NCBI GenBank assembly: GCA_029204045.2
Contig: CM055065.1
Location: 46,935,247-46,999,246, forward strand
Length of the DNA stretch: 64,000 bases
Reading direction: 5' to 3'
DNA from: Tillandsia leiboldiana
Taxonomy: Eukaryota; Streptophyta; Magnoliopsida; Poales; Bromeliaceae
In this document: in pieces, positions 11,695-23,800 of the stretch
How positions within the stretch are numbered: position 1 is the first letter of the stretch
Layout of the letters: the number at the start of each line of letters is the position of its first letter
Notes under the pieces: model-generated
Told to the model about the DNA's origin: nothing
Seen by the model: only the letters and a program-made list of their open reading frames with translations
The model's database searches: none
Made by a program: the position numbers and the translations under genes

Positions 11695-12450
11695 GAAAAG
11701 ATGCCTACATCCCTCAGTCTAGCGAAAAAGGAGAAGATGAATCGAAAGGCCCTTACGCAGATCCAACTATATCTTTCAAACGAGATCTTACAGCATGTCA
11801 TCAAGGAGAAATTTGCTGCGAGCTTGTGGCTGAAATTGGAGTCATTGTGTATTACGAAAAGTCTTACCAACAAACTCCATCTGAAGCAGAAGTTATACTT
11901 TCATCGTCTGATTCAAGGTAAGAATATAAAATCTCATCTCGATGATTTTAAAGAAATCATTACCAATCTGGAAATGCTGGAAGTAAAATATGGTGATGAA
12001 GATCTAGCATTATTGTTGTCATGTTCTCTACCATCTTCCTATACAAATTTTAGAGATACTATGCTTTATGGACGTGATACCATATCTTTGGAAGACATCT
12101 CAACTGCCCTACTCTTGAAAGAGAGGATCGATAAGAAGATGAGTGGTACCACTGAAAGTCAGACATAAGGTTTGTTTACTAGAGGAAGATCCAAGCAGAG
12201 AAATTTTGAAGACAGTAAAAGGAATGCTAGGTCGAAATTCAGACACAGGAACTTGATCTGTAATTATTGCAAGAAGAAGGGTCATATTAAAGCGGACTAT
12301 TTCAAGTTGAAAAGAAAGGAACAGACCGAAGGAAGAGGTGATCAAAGGAGAAAATATGGTTCAAAATCTGCTGAAGCCAATATAGCAGAAGACTATAGTA
12401 GAGGGGAATGTTCTGCTGGTTTGCGATTATCAATCCAGAGGCAGCATAGA
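11575..12450 (+). pseudogene. Ty1-copia gag (nucleocapsid precursor), broken
   Basis: The first 197 residues match the plant copia gag core: a start MASMKYDLPLLD, then an FTLWQVKM motif, then the LWLKLESL and LHLKQKLYFHRL region and a DLALLLSCSLPSSY stretch. In the family this protein coats the RNA genome in virus-like particles. A TAA stop at 12166 interrupts the frame. The same frame continues to a zinc knuckle, CNYCKKKGHIKADY, in which the last cysteine of the CX2CX4HX4C motif is tyrosine. A frameshift before 12452 separates it from pol, so the copy cannot make a normal polyprotein. The start at 11575 is the second of two duplicated gag starts. Confidence 0.88.
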
Positions 12451-12451
12451 A

Positions 12452-13645
12452 TGGATTCTTGATTCAGCATGCTCGTTCCATATGTGTCCCAACAGGGATT
12501 GGTTCTCCACTTTTGAAGCTGTGAATGGTGGGGTTGTTTTGATGGGCAACGATGCATCCTACAAAGTTGTCGGACGAGGAACGGTAAATATCAAGATGTT
12601 TGATGGCATTGTGAGAACACTTACTGATGTCAGGTACGTTCAACAATTAAAGAGAAATTTAATTTCTTTGAGTACCCTCGACTCTAAACGATACAAATAC
12701 ACTGGTGGAGATGGAATTTTAAAGGTTTTGAAATGAGCAATTCTTGTGATGAAAGGACGAAGGCAGGAAGGAAAACTTTATGTGTTGCAAGGCTCAATTG
12801 TGATAGATGGAGCTGCAGTATCGTCTTCATCTATGTCAGATGCAGATGTCACGAAATTGTGGCACATAAGGCTGGGACATATGAGCGAAAAAGGATTGAC
12901 AGTGCTGAGTAAGAGAGGACTTCTTTTTGGCCAAAGTACAAGAAGTATGGACTTCTGCGAACACCGCGTATTTGGCAAGCAGAAGAAGGTTAGTTTCAGC
13001 AAAGCAGTCCACAGAACAAAAGGAATACTTGACTACATCCATTTAGATCTTTGGGGACCTGCACCGGTCCCCTCTAAAGGTGGTGCAAAGTACATGCTGA
13101 CCTTCATAGATGATTATTCAAGGAAGGTTTGGACATTCTTTCTGTTGCATAAGAATGATGTATTCAAGATCTACAAGCAGTGGAAGACCTTAATTGAAAA
13201 GCAGACAGGAAAGAAAATCAAGCGCCTACGCACCGATAATGGACGGGAATTCTGTTCAGGAGAGTTCAATGAGTTCTACAAGAATGAAGGAATCGAGAGA
13301 CATCGTACAGTTCCTTACATGCCACAGCAAAATGGCGTAGCAGAACATATGAATAGAACACTCATTGAGAAGACTAGATGCTTGCTTTCGAATGCAGGAT
13401 TTGGTCAAGAGTTTTGGGCAGAGGTAGCTTCCACGGCTTGCTATTTGGTGAATAGGTCTCCGTCGACTTCCATTGATCTCAAAATTTCAGAAGAGGTATG
13501 GTCTGGTCACCCTCCAAATTACTCTAATTTGCGAATTTTCGGTTGTCCTGTTTATGCACATGTGAGTCAAGAAAAGTTAAAACCTAGATCGAAAGAATGC
13601 AAATTTTTGGGCTATGCTTCTGGTACAAAAGGTTTTAGGTTGTAG
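12452..13645 (+). pseudogene. Ty1-copia pol, protease and integrase part, interrupted
   Basis: The frame begins with the protease active-site region WILDSACSFHM. It continues to the pre-integrase zinc region (LWHIRLGHM then CEHRVFGK, where the second cysteine of the HHCC finger is arginine). The integrase core has acidic residues in HLDLWGP, RTDNGREF and VAEHMNRT, followed by FGCPVYAHV and KFLGYASGTKGF. A TGA at 12734 and a TAG at 13643 break the frame. The frame resumes at 25373 after the gypsy insertion. Reverse transcriptase and RNase H are not found on either side, so this is a truncated copia element, probably of a Tork-like lineage. Confidence 0.9.
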
Positions 13646-16600
13646 TGTGAGGACCCAAAATTCCCACATATGGATTACTGTTACATCTGCAGCTTCTGGA
13701 GGCTATGTGGCGTATCGACGGTGTTTGTGCCCAAATAGGGGACAAGTGATGGACTTAGTGTGTTAAATGGATCACAAGAGTAATCGAATGACCCCGTCGA
13801 ATGTTTAGAAGTGGTTTCGCGTGAAATGGATATCAAAATTGAACTCAGCGCGAAATTTGGGTTAAAATGACTTATCTGGATGCCTTCAGAAAATTTTAGA
13901 AATGGAATTTGGCAAAACGGTCAGCGGATTTGGATTCAGCGCGCAAAAACGATGAAAATTGACTATTTACTTGTATATTTCGGAGATCGGATGCTCGGGC
14001 ACGGATTTCGAGGCACGGGGCACTGTTCCGGCGGCTGGGGCAGCGCCGGCGGTGGCGGAACACGGCGGCACAGCGGCGGGCAGCGTCGCGGGCAGCGCGG
14101 AGGCGTGCGGGCAGGCGCGCGGACTGGCGCGCGGTGCAGCGGGGGGAGTGCACCACGTGGCGGATTCTCGTTGGTGGGCCTGGGGCACGTGGCAGCGGAG
14201 GAGAGGATGGTTCAGTAGGCGCGGTCTACGGGGTGCGCAGGGAGCCGTGGACAGGGGCGGGGCCACGTGGTGACCGTTTGTTGGTTGGTCCACGTGTGCC
14301 CGGTCCACGGAGCTGGTGAGGCGGCATCGGGATGCGTGCCTGGCAGGGGGCGCAGGCGGCACGTGGGCGCGTTGACCGCGGTTTCCCGCGCTCGTGCGCA
14401 CCACGCGTCGGCGTGGGGGCAGGCCACGCGGCGCAACGCTGGTGGCGGGTGTGGCTGTTTGCTGTTTGGTGGTGACGTGGCTTCACCACGGAGTTTCGGG
14501 CGCTGGTCGGACGGGGGTGTCCGACCGGGTTTTCGGCGCCCGAATGATTCGGGCACCCGAAACCGGGGACACCCCGGACATTTCCGAAATTGTTTCTTCT
14601 GTCAATAAATAGTCATTCCTCCCCTTCCGTTGCTCGGTTTCTGGATTTTCAGAGGCCTTTCTCCGGGCGGGTTCTTCACTGAAGTTCCGCCCCTTCCTCT
14701 CATCCACTCTCTGATGGATTTTTGGGATTTTTGGAGGCCGCAGCTTCGACGTTTTCTGCGACGCGCGCGCACATCGACGCACCTTAGATTTTTGGCTTCT
14801 ACCGTCGCTCTTCAGTCCGCGAGACACCCCGGATCACCTTGATGGAATTTTGAGCCTATTTTCACGGTAGCACGTTCATGAGATGTAAGGCTTCGTTTTT
14901 CGTGTTGATCAATTCTCCGCATTTCGAGTTTTTGGCATAGTTCTCGAGGTGTTTTGGTGACCCCTTTTTCTGCTGTGAGACTTTGGACAGCGGAGGCTTG
15001 TTGATTTTCTATCTTGACCTAGGAGCATCGGAATGAGGCAAGTAAAGACTCGATTGACATCTACTCTTCGAGAGGAACGCGCTCGTATTTTTATTGGATT
15101 TTTCTGAGGACTCTTTGAAGGTGACAATTAAGCTTCTTTGGGGTTGTATCCGGTAGTTTTTGCAGGTTGTGGATTGATTGGCTTCCGGCGTTGTTGTATT
15201 TGTTTCTTGGCCTACAGGTATCGGAATGAGGAGTTTAAATACTCGTTTTGGGGCTACTCGTCACGAGGATCGCAACCATGATTTTTTTTAGATTTTTGGA
15301 GGACTGATTGCAGGTGAGAATTGCCCTTCTTTGTGCTGTTAGGGAAAATCAGCAATGCTGTTGGTGTACATTTTGGGGTATGATTAGTGAGTTGTGTTGT
15401 GATGTTGTTTGTTGTGGTGTTGCATTGTTGGGGTGATGTTGTTTGGAGCCGAGGCTTGCGCGACTTGTACCGAGGATGCGGGTTCAGCAGATTTTGTTAG
15501 CAAGTGGCCACCCTCTTCACCGACTTCGGCTTTGCCTGCGGAAAGCGCTTCAGGTGGGTTGCTTCATCTCCAGAACCGGTGGACGGTTCTCTAATTCTTA
15601 TGTTAGAATGCATGCATGTTTAGGGTACATTGTATGTTATTGTGAGGTAAGCTAGGAAGGATGATTGTATAAGGGAATTGCAAGATTAATATTCATGTTA
15701 AATATTATCGATGACTTGTAGGATTTGGATATTCATGATGATGAATAGTAAATCCTTACCTAAGGGATTTACCCTATGTGATTGTTAGCATGCTTGTTTA
15801 ATTGTACAATATTTAGCATCGAGATGGAAGCTACTGGAATGGCTTAGATCATGCAGATTGATATACTACAGTAGTGATCTTTTAGCTTGCCATGTTGCAC
15901 ATAGTCTTTTGTGTTATGATTACTCAATGGAGTAGGGGGCTATATCTATGTGCGGGTATTATTCTGATCATTCTTTTGATGGACCCTGGGTTATGGAGCT
16001 ATTATGTGATTTACTCCCTTTTTTTCCTTGAGGACAAATGCATGCTTGTATGGACATCTAGATAAGCCATCTTTTATTGCTACACTATCATGTTGGAATC
16101 TGACTTAGGAGAAATCATGTTTGTTCTTTCTCCTTCCTTTCTAGATTCTAGATTCGTGTTGCTCGGGTTCGAGCAGGAGTTTGGGATAGTGTAGTCCGAA
16201 CTTTGTGTCTGGGACAGGTTGGATTAGTTGTGGACCTGTGGGGTTTTGCGACGACCGCGGATATTGGGCGGTTGACCGGATTTGTACTTGTGCATCAGAT
16301 TGAGTATTAGATTTTTCCTTTAGTGGAGGGAGTTTCCCACTTATTGTTTACTGTTGTATCAGTTTAGGGATCGAGTTTCCCTTTAGTGGATGGGTTTTCC
16401 ACTTTGATCAGAGTCGTGATCCAGTCCTGCTATATTATGATACATATGATACTAGTTACAGTGATACTTTAATCATGTGGGTCGCTCCCCTCGAGTGCCA
16501 CTCCGGAGTAGGCTTTAGACCGTGTTTGGTGCCGGTCAGACCGTGTTGGGTTCCGGTCAGTTAGACAGTGGAGATACTGAGTTCGTGAGATTGATGACAG

Positions 16601-17708
16601 AGCAAGCAGTACCGGGTTTTATACCGGTTCATTTGATTTGGTTTATTTCGGTTAGATACTTTTATTGTTGCACTCGTGCCTGGGGGCCAAGTGGAGTCTA
16701 GTAGTTGTGTTTTGACCAGAGCTAGTGTTGTTGGGAGCCGTTTGGTTTGACGGTGGTCCCGTGTCGTTGTGAGTATTTTGACCGTTGTGTGAGAGGTTGA
16801 GTATCTTGAGTCTATCCGTTCTGAGAGAGAGAGCGTGGATTTCGACTATAGCCTGCATGAGCCACTATTCGATAGCGAGTTAGTCCGTTTGGACGCCCTA
16901 CGTAATTCCTGCCCGTCAGCGGGAGGTAGTTGTAGGTGGGCGCAGGTTTGACTGGACCCGATGTGGCAGTCAGCTCGATTGGGTCGATTGAGCACCTCGT
17001 GTGTGAGTGTTGCATATCTTTATCAGAGTTTCCCCATTTGAGCATTTAGATAGAGGCATGGTAGCTGTTGAGTGTCCCCAGCTTGTTCAGTTTTTACTGC
17101 ATTAGTTATCTTATGCCTCTAGTGGACTTAGTGGGCAGATCGTCGGGCCTGGCAGTGGTACCCATTGAGAACTCCCTTTTTGGTGTAGTTCTCACACCCA
17201 TTGGGGGTTTTTCCCCTCCCTTTCTTTTCTCTCCTTGTTTTGCAGAGTCTTAGCGGGTGTTGCTGATTCTGCGGTTGTTGATCGAGGCGAGGGAGTCGCG
17301 AGCTAGATCCCTACCCGTCATTGGAGAGTAGCAGTACCCCATTCAGAGGAGATCTTCAGTAGATTAGTTATTTTATTTTCTCTTTTCAGATACTGATGTA
17401 GTGAGGATATATTATGTATTGAGAGCCTGTACACTGATGTTTTATTTGAGATACCTCCCTGTTGAGCTCTGGGTTTTGTATTTGAGGATATTGTATGATT
17501 ATCATTTTGGGAGACGGACACTGTTGTATTATTTCCAGTTGTATAGTGGTTGGTTTTAGTTTTACTGCAGATTCTTATTTACAACTCTGATATATGTTAG
17601 ATGTAGTGCATTTTCTTGCAGGTTGGACGCTTCGCCTGTGCAAGGTTTTGCATAGGCGGCGGATCTGTTGGCGAGCTCGGGTCGCAGTTTCGACCCCGGG
17701 GCGTGACA
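13646..17708 (+). repeat. 5' LTR of the nested gypsy element
   Basis: 4,063 bp from TGTGAGGACC to GGGGCGTGACA. CACGTG motifs are at 14154, 14186, 14264, 14291 and 14360 in a GC-rich block, followed by an AATAAATA promoter-like site near 14603. The empty site of the TRIM present in the sister LTR is visible at about 14659. Confidence 0.93.
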
Positions 17709-17716
17709 GATTAGAG

Positions 17717-17729
17717 TGGTATCAGAGCC
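17717..17729 (+). other. Primer-binding site (initiator tRNA-Met type)
   Basis: TGGTATCAGAGCC lies eight bases after the end of the 5' LTR and is complementary to the 3' end of plant initiator methionine tRNA, the usual primer for this clade. The eight-base gap is a little longer than usual. Confidence 0.85.
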
Positions 17730-18094
17730 TAGGTTGTAGGTCATGGTAGATTTAAAAACCCTAGGCTTATGGTTTTACCCTTGGATGACTTCGTGGGAGT
17801 CGTGATTTATAGCGAGAGTCCTGATTGAGTTTTATACCTCTCCCAAGGGACGGGAGGAGTGATTGGCATGTTTATTCTCCTAAGTGATTATGTTGGCTGC
17901 ATACAATATAATGCTCTGGAACGGGTGACATGCTTTAGATTTTCGCTGGATTGGGTCGAGCGTTGTTGTGTGCTGTTTTGTGGTTTTGTTGTGGTGAGCT
18001 GTGTCTCCCCGATGCTCGGTTTTGACCCGTGTGCATCCTATCATAGCAGTTGAGCTTGAGCGGTTGGTTTTGGGCCGGATACCCGGATTGAGGT

Positions 18095-18460
18095 CAGAGA
18101 GCTCCAGACCCAGATGACAGGATCGTCAAAGGCATATCAGCGACTGAGTGAGCAGCTGGTTTTGGTGACACAGTTGTCGGAGCACTGAGTAGCCCCCTCC
18201 GTGCCAATGTTTAGTGCCGAGGCACCGAGGCAGGGTGGATAGTTGACAGCTGGTGAGCTGAGGGGACATGATCGATCTATTGAGCCAAATTTGGCAGATG
18301 AACCATCCTGATTCATAGGATTGAGCTTGGAGCCTTTGGAGGCAGAATCGTGGTTGGTGGTATTGGAGAGACTATTTGAGGGCCTCCTTGTGCCGAGGGT
18401 TACGCAGTTACTTAACTGCGCGCTCCATGTAGAGGGACGAGGCGCATAGGATATGTGTGT
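18095..18460 (+). pseudogene. Gypsy gag relic
   Basis: Fragments in shifting frames resemble Tekay-type gag. A reading close to ELQTQMTGSS...YQRLSEQL precedes one close to FLGLEPLEAESWLVVLERLF, which recalls the conserved W...E..F segment of gypsy gag. Multiple stops and frameshifts are present. Residues between 18460 and 19310 contain no clear zinc knuckle or protease. Confidence 0.6.
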
Positions 18461-19310
18461 CTGGGAGTGGATTGCGTCAGGATACCTTTCAGTTTATTAA
18501 GTCCCTCCGTTACGGGTTTTGACGCCTCGTTGGAGTAGGCGTTGTGTATGGAGCGTGGCGCTGGAGTTCCTTTGGATATGGATCTACTGCCAGAGGCGAG
18601 TTCTGGACTTAGGCGCTTCGCACCGGGTGATGGAGGGCAGATCGGTCGGCAGAGGCATTTCTGATTTCTTTTTCCAGGGTAGCGGATTCCCGAGATGCCA
18701 TAGATCGGGTGGACCCCGATGGCAGCATCAGCATCTACATCAGAGTGGCGCGGCGGTAGCATGGATTGGTTATCAGCGGAGGACCGCATTCGTCACCCCA
18801 GTGTGAGCAGAGTCAGAGGTCGTGCTCCCTATGTGGATAGTCTTGATTTTCAGGCAGACTGAGCGACGACCACTTTCATCGAGCGGATGAATCTGTGCCG
18901 CCCAGTTGGAGGGCGCCACAGCAGCGGATCGGGTTGTCGCAGGTGTGATTTCATCACAGTAGTCGGAGTTAGAGCATGTCGCATTCCTGCATGGACGTGA
19001 GGCAGATTTGTTACCACGTGCACTAGGGGTATAGGTTCCTGTTGGTGTGGTGCATGTGGAGGAGGCTTTTGGATCATGTCCAGTGCAGCTGAGACCGCGA
19101 GTTACCGGCAGGCTTATTGGTAATTTGTGGCAGTTCGGTATTTTGACCCTGTGCTTGAGATTGGTTGGCACAGTGCCACAGGATGTTTGACTGCGGAGAG
19201 AGAGGACTTTGATCTTCGGCGAGGCAAACAAGAGGAGGCTTGCTGGTTGAGATTGTTAGAGCACATAGGTTATAGCGACAGTGTGAGAGGTGCTTACGGC
19301 GGCACCGGGA

Positions 19311-20231
19311 CTCAAGGATATCCCTGTTGCCTACGAGATCTCGGGTGTGATTTCCACCTGAGCTGTTGATGATGCCGCCGGTTAGGAAGATAGAGGCTGC
19401 GGTTGACATGGTTCGGGGAACCGCGCCACCCTCGACAGCACCTCATTGGATATCACCAGTGGAGTAGTTAGAGAGCTGATGGCGCAGTCGCAGGATCTGA
19501 TGGATCGAGGGGTCTGTTTGACCTAGTGCCACGTCGTTGATACACGACGGTGAGGATTCGTTGTGGTTTGAGCACAGGCAGGTCCGGATATTATTTAGGA
19601 CCTTTTGATGGAATTATACTCCGGCAGTTGTTTGGTTATGATACGTATACCTATTTGGAATCATACAGCTGAGTATTTTACCAAGACGTCGTTCAGGACA
19701 CGGTAGGGCATTACGAGCTCACAGTGAGGCCAATTGGATTGATTAATGCCCTGCCACTCTTATGATTTGAGGAATTGTGCTCCAGCTGTACTTGATTGGA
19801 TTGGTAGCAAGATTCTCCAGGGATATTTTGATGTATTCCCAGAGCAACTTGGAGCACGAGGAGCACTTGTGGATGTGCTACCATACCTGTGTGGATGAAG
19901 CTTATTTATTTGGTTACATTGTTTTAGCCGTAGGGACGGCTGTGGAAACCCGACCGAAATGGATGTCATTAGAGATTGGCCGAGATCAATATTTATGGTT
20001 AAGGTAAGGAGCTTCTTGGACTGGACAGTGCTAGAAGAGCTTGATGTATGGACAATGAGACTGATACCAGCGCCAATGTTAGTATTTCCAGTGTTGGGAG
20101 AAGGATCTACGACTTATAGTGATGCCTCCTATAGTGATTGTGGAGTTACCGTTGGGTTATTGTTGAGCATTCTGGATTACCCCGACAGGGCCACTATGAT
20201 GGCAGATACCTGGAGCAGGAAAGCTGTCTGG
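19311..20231 (+). pseudogene. Gypsy reverse transcriptase / RNase H relic
   Basis: Pieces in several frames follow the Tekay order: KDIPVAYE and a GTAPPS segment before the polymerase, a segment around 19680-19880 matching the FRTR.GHYE region and the H.EHL region after the YVDD box, VRSFLDW near 20000 (usually VRSFLGL), and YSDASYSD near 20120 (start of RNase H). A segment at 20169-20220 corresponds to the end of RNase H, usually read as YHPGKANVVADALSRK. The middle of RNase H is deleted. The many stops make it non-functional. Confidence 0.75.
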
Positions 20232-20610
20232 GGTTGAGTTTGATGATTCCACAGCTGGCGCTGTGTGGACTGTGGAGGCAAACATGGCTTGTGGTTGTGT
20301 CCCTGAGGGTTCCTTTGGATGATAGACCGTAGCTGAGCAGTCCACTCGGATGGTCAGAATTCAGGAGTGACCGAGTGAGGACCCCTCCTTGTTAGGGCTC
20401 TTTTCCTTATTGGATGATAGTGTGGGTATGCTTCGGGTTGCCCTGGTTGAGTTGACACAGGATTTGGTTTGGTGCGTGTTGCACTAGTGGTTATTTCCTT
20501 TTCCCCCAGCCTTTTATTGGAGCCCCTTTGGTTTTTCACGTCTCAGCTCATGAGTGTTTTGCTTTTGGATCCCTCGCCCGTGATTGATTCGCTCCATTTG
20601 AGATCTGTGA

Positions 20611-20783
20611 GTGTTTGGAGTACGAGGGACGCCCGTTGCGAATTCTGGCTCGTGAGGTGAGGGAATTGCGCAATCGGGCCATGCCGTATAGGTTATTGTT
20701 GTTATTGGGAAGTAATCACGGGGAGTGAGTAGTGACTTGGGAACTAGAGACGGTGATTATGAGTACCTACCCTTGGTTTTGAG
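20611..20783 (+). pseudogene. Integrase C-terminal chromodomain relic
   Basis: The reading LEYEGRPLRILAREVRELRN followed by a frameshift and SNHGE, then TWELE and YP, matches the C-terminal chromodomain tail of Tekay/Del integrases. In this clade it is thought to steer integration toward particular chromatin. The integrase catalytic core that should precede it (between 20232 and 20600) is missing. Confidence 0.75.
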
Positions 20784-20825
20784 ACACCTTTTGAGTTATG
20801 TTAGTTTCCATGACGAAACTTTCTT

Positions 20826-20839
20826 TTAGTGGGGGAGGA
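20826..20839 (+). other. Polypurine tract of the gypsy element
   Basis: TTAGTGGGGGAGGA lies directly before the TGTGAGGACC start of the 3' LTR, which is the position and composition expected of the plus-strand primer. Confidence 0.75.
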
Positions 20840-23800
20840 TGTGAGGACCTGAATTCCCACTTATGGATTACTGTTACATCTGCAGCTTCTGGAGGCTATG
20901 TGGCGTATCGACGGTGTTTGTGCCCAAATAGGGGACAAGTGATGGAATCAGTGTGTTAAATAGATCACAAGAGTAATCGGATGACCCCGTCGAATGTTTA
21001 GAAGTGGTTTCACGTGAAATAGATATCAAAATTGAACTCAGCGCGAAATTTGGGTTAAGATGACTTATCTGGATGCCTTCGAAAAATTTTAGAAATGGAA
21101 TTTGGCAAAACGGTCAGCGGATTTGGATTCAGCGCGCGAAAACGATGGGAATGGACTATTTACTTATATATTTCGGAGACCGGATGCCCGGGCACGGATT
21201 TCGAGGCACGGGGCACTGTTCCGGCGGCTGGGGCAGCGCTGGCGGTGGCGGAGCACGGCGGCGCAGCGGCGGGCAGCGTCGCGGGCAGCGCGGAGGCGCG
21301 CGGGCAGGCGCGCGGACTGGCGCACGGACTGGCGCGCGGTGCGGCGGGGGGAGTGCACCACGTGGCGGATTCTCGTTGGTAGGCCTGGGGCACGTGCAGC
21401 GGAGGAGAGGATGGTTCAGTAGGCGCGGTCTACGAGGTGCGCACGGAGCCGTGGACCGGGGCGGGGCCACGTGGCAACCATTTGTTGGCTGGTCCACGTG
21501 TGCCCGGTCCACGGAGCTGGTGAGGCGGCATCGGGATGCGTGCCTGGCAGGGGGCGCAGGCGGCGGGCGCAGGCGGCACATGGGCGCGTTGACCGCGGTT
21601 TCCCGCGCTCGTGCGCGCCATGCGTCGGCGTGGGGGCAGGCCACGCGGCGCAACGCTGGTGGCGGGTGTGGCTGTTTGCTGTTTGGTGGTGAGTGGCTTC
21701 ACCACGGAGTTTCGGGCGCTGGTCGGACGGGGGTGTCCGACCGGGTTTTCGGCGCCCAAAGAAACCGGGGACACCCCGGTCATTTCCGAAATTATTTCTC
21801 CTGCCAATAAATAGGCATTCCTCCCCTTCCGTTGCTCGGTTTCTGGATTTTCAGAGGCCTTTCTGTGACGCCCCCAATAGTCCCACATCGGATGTGGATG
21901 GAATTGTGATTGGATTTATATGAGACTTGGACACTAGTAATAATAACTGGGCTTAAGCATTTTGGGCTGTGGTTTGGGCCTAACGAGTTATTATTGCTAG
22001 TGGGCTGAGTCGTTACATTTGGTATCAGAGCCAATAACCAGCCGGAAGTGTGTGGCGAGTCTCGGCTGAGTCTGGGTCTAGATGACAGGGCTAGCGAGAC
22101 GAGTCTCACATCGCCTGGTGATCTTGGGCTGCTGTGTGTGTGTTTGGGCTGACGAGGACGTCAGGCCTAAACGGGTGGAGTCTGTGACGCCCCCAATAGT
22201 CCCACATCGGATGTGGATGGAATTGTGATTGGATTTATATGAGACTTGGACACTAGTAATAATAACTGGGCTTAAGCATTTTGGGCTGTGGTTTGGGCCT
22301 AACGAGTTATTATTGCTAGTGGGCTGAGTCGTTACACTTTCTCCGTGCGGGTTCTTCAATGAAGTTCCTCCCCTTCCTCTCCTCCACTCTCTGATGGATT
22401 TTCGGGATTTTTGGAGGTCGCGGCTTTGACATTTTCTGCGACGCAGAGCACATCGACGCACCTTGGATTTTTGGCTTCTACCGTCGCTCTTCAGTCCGCG
22501 AGACACCATGGATCACCCCGATGGATTTTTGAGCCTATTTTCACGGCAGCGCGTTCATGAGATGTAAGGCTTCGTTTTCCGTGTTGATCACTTCTCAGTA
22601 TTTCGAGTTTTTGGCACATTTCTCGAGGTGTTTTGGTGACCCTTTTTTCTGCTGTAAGACTTTGGACAGCGGAGGCTTGTCGATTTTCTATCTTGACCTA
22701 GGAGCATCGGAATGAGGCAAGTAAGGACTCGATTGACATCTACTCTTCGAGAGGAACGCGCTCATATTTATATTGGATTTTTCTGTGGACTCTTCAAAGG
22801 TGAGAATTAAGCTTCTTTGGGGTTGTATCTTGCAGTTTTTGCAGGTTGTGGATTGATTGGCTTCCGGTGTTGTTGTATTTGTTTCTTGGCCTACAGGTGT
22901 CGGAATGAGGAGTTTAAATACTCGTTTTGGGGCTACTCATCGCAAGGATCGCAACCATGATTTTTTTGAGATTTTTGGAGGACTGATTGCAGGTGAGAAT
23001 TGCCATTCTTTGTGCTGTTTGGGAAAATCAACAATGCTGTTGGTGTACATTTTGAGGTATGATTAGTGAGTTGTGTTGTGATGTTGTTTGTTGTGGTGTT
23101 GCATTGTTGGGGTGATGTTGTTTGGAGCCGAGGCTTGCGCGACTTGTACCGAGGATGCGGGTTCAGCAAATTTTGTTAGCAAGTGGCCACCCTCTTCACC
23201 GACTTCGGCTTTGCCTGCGGAAAGCGCTTCAGGTGGGTTGCTTCATCTCCAGAACCGGTGGACGGTTCTCTAATTCTTATGTTAGAATGCATGCATGTTT
23301 AGGGTACATTGTATGTTATTGTGAGGTAAGCTAGGAAGGATGATTGTATAAGGGAATTGCAAGATTAATATTCATGTTAAATATTATCGATGACTTGCAG
23401 GATTTGGATATTCATGATGATGAATAGTAAATCCTTACCTAAGGGATTTACCCTATGTGATTGTTAGCATGCTTGTTTAATTGTACAATATTTAGCATCG
23501 AGATGGAAGCTACTGGAATGGCTTAGATTATGCAGATTGATATACTATAGTAGTGATCTTTTAGCATGCCATGTTGCACATAGTTTTTTATGTTATGATT
23601 ACTCGATGGAGTAGGGGGCTATATCTATGTGCGGGTATTATTCTGATCATTCTTTTGATGGACCCTGGGTTATGGAGCTATTATGTGATTTAGTCCCTTT
23701 CTTTTCCTTGAGGACAAATGCATGCTTGTATGGACATCTAGATAGGCCATCTTTTATTTCTACACTATCATGTTGGAATCTGACTTAGGAAAAATCATGT

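Noticed and set aside
17717..17729. A tRNA gene suggested by TGGTATCAGAGCC
   Set aside because: Only the complement of the tRNA 3' end is present; no cloverleaf surrounds it. The same motif recurs at other retroelement primer-binding sites (11375, 11532, 22020).
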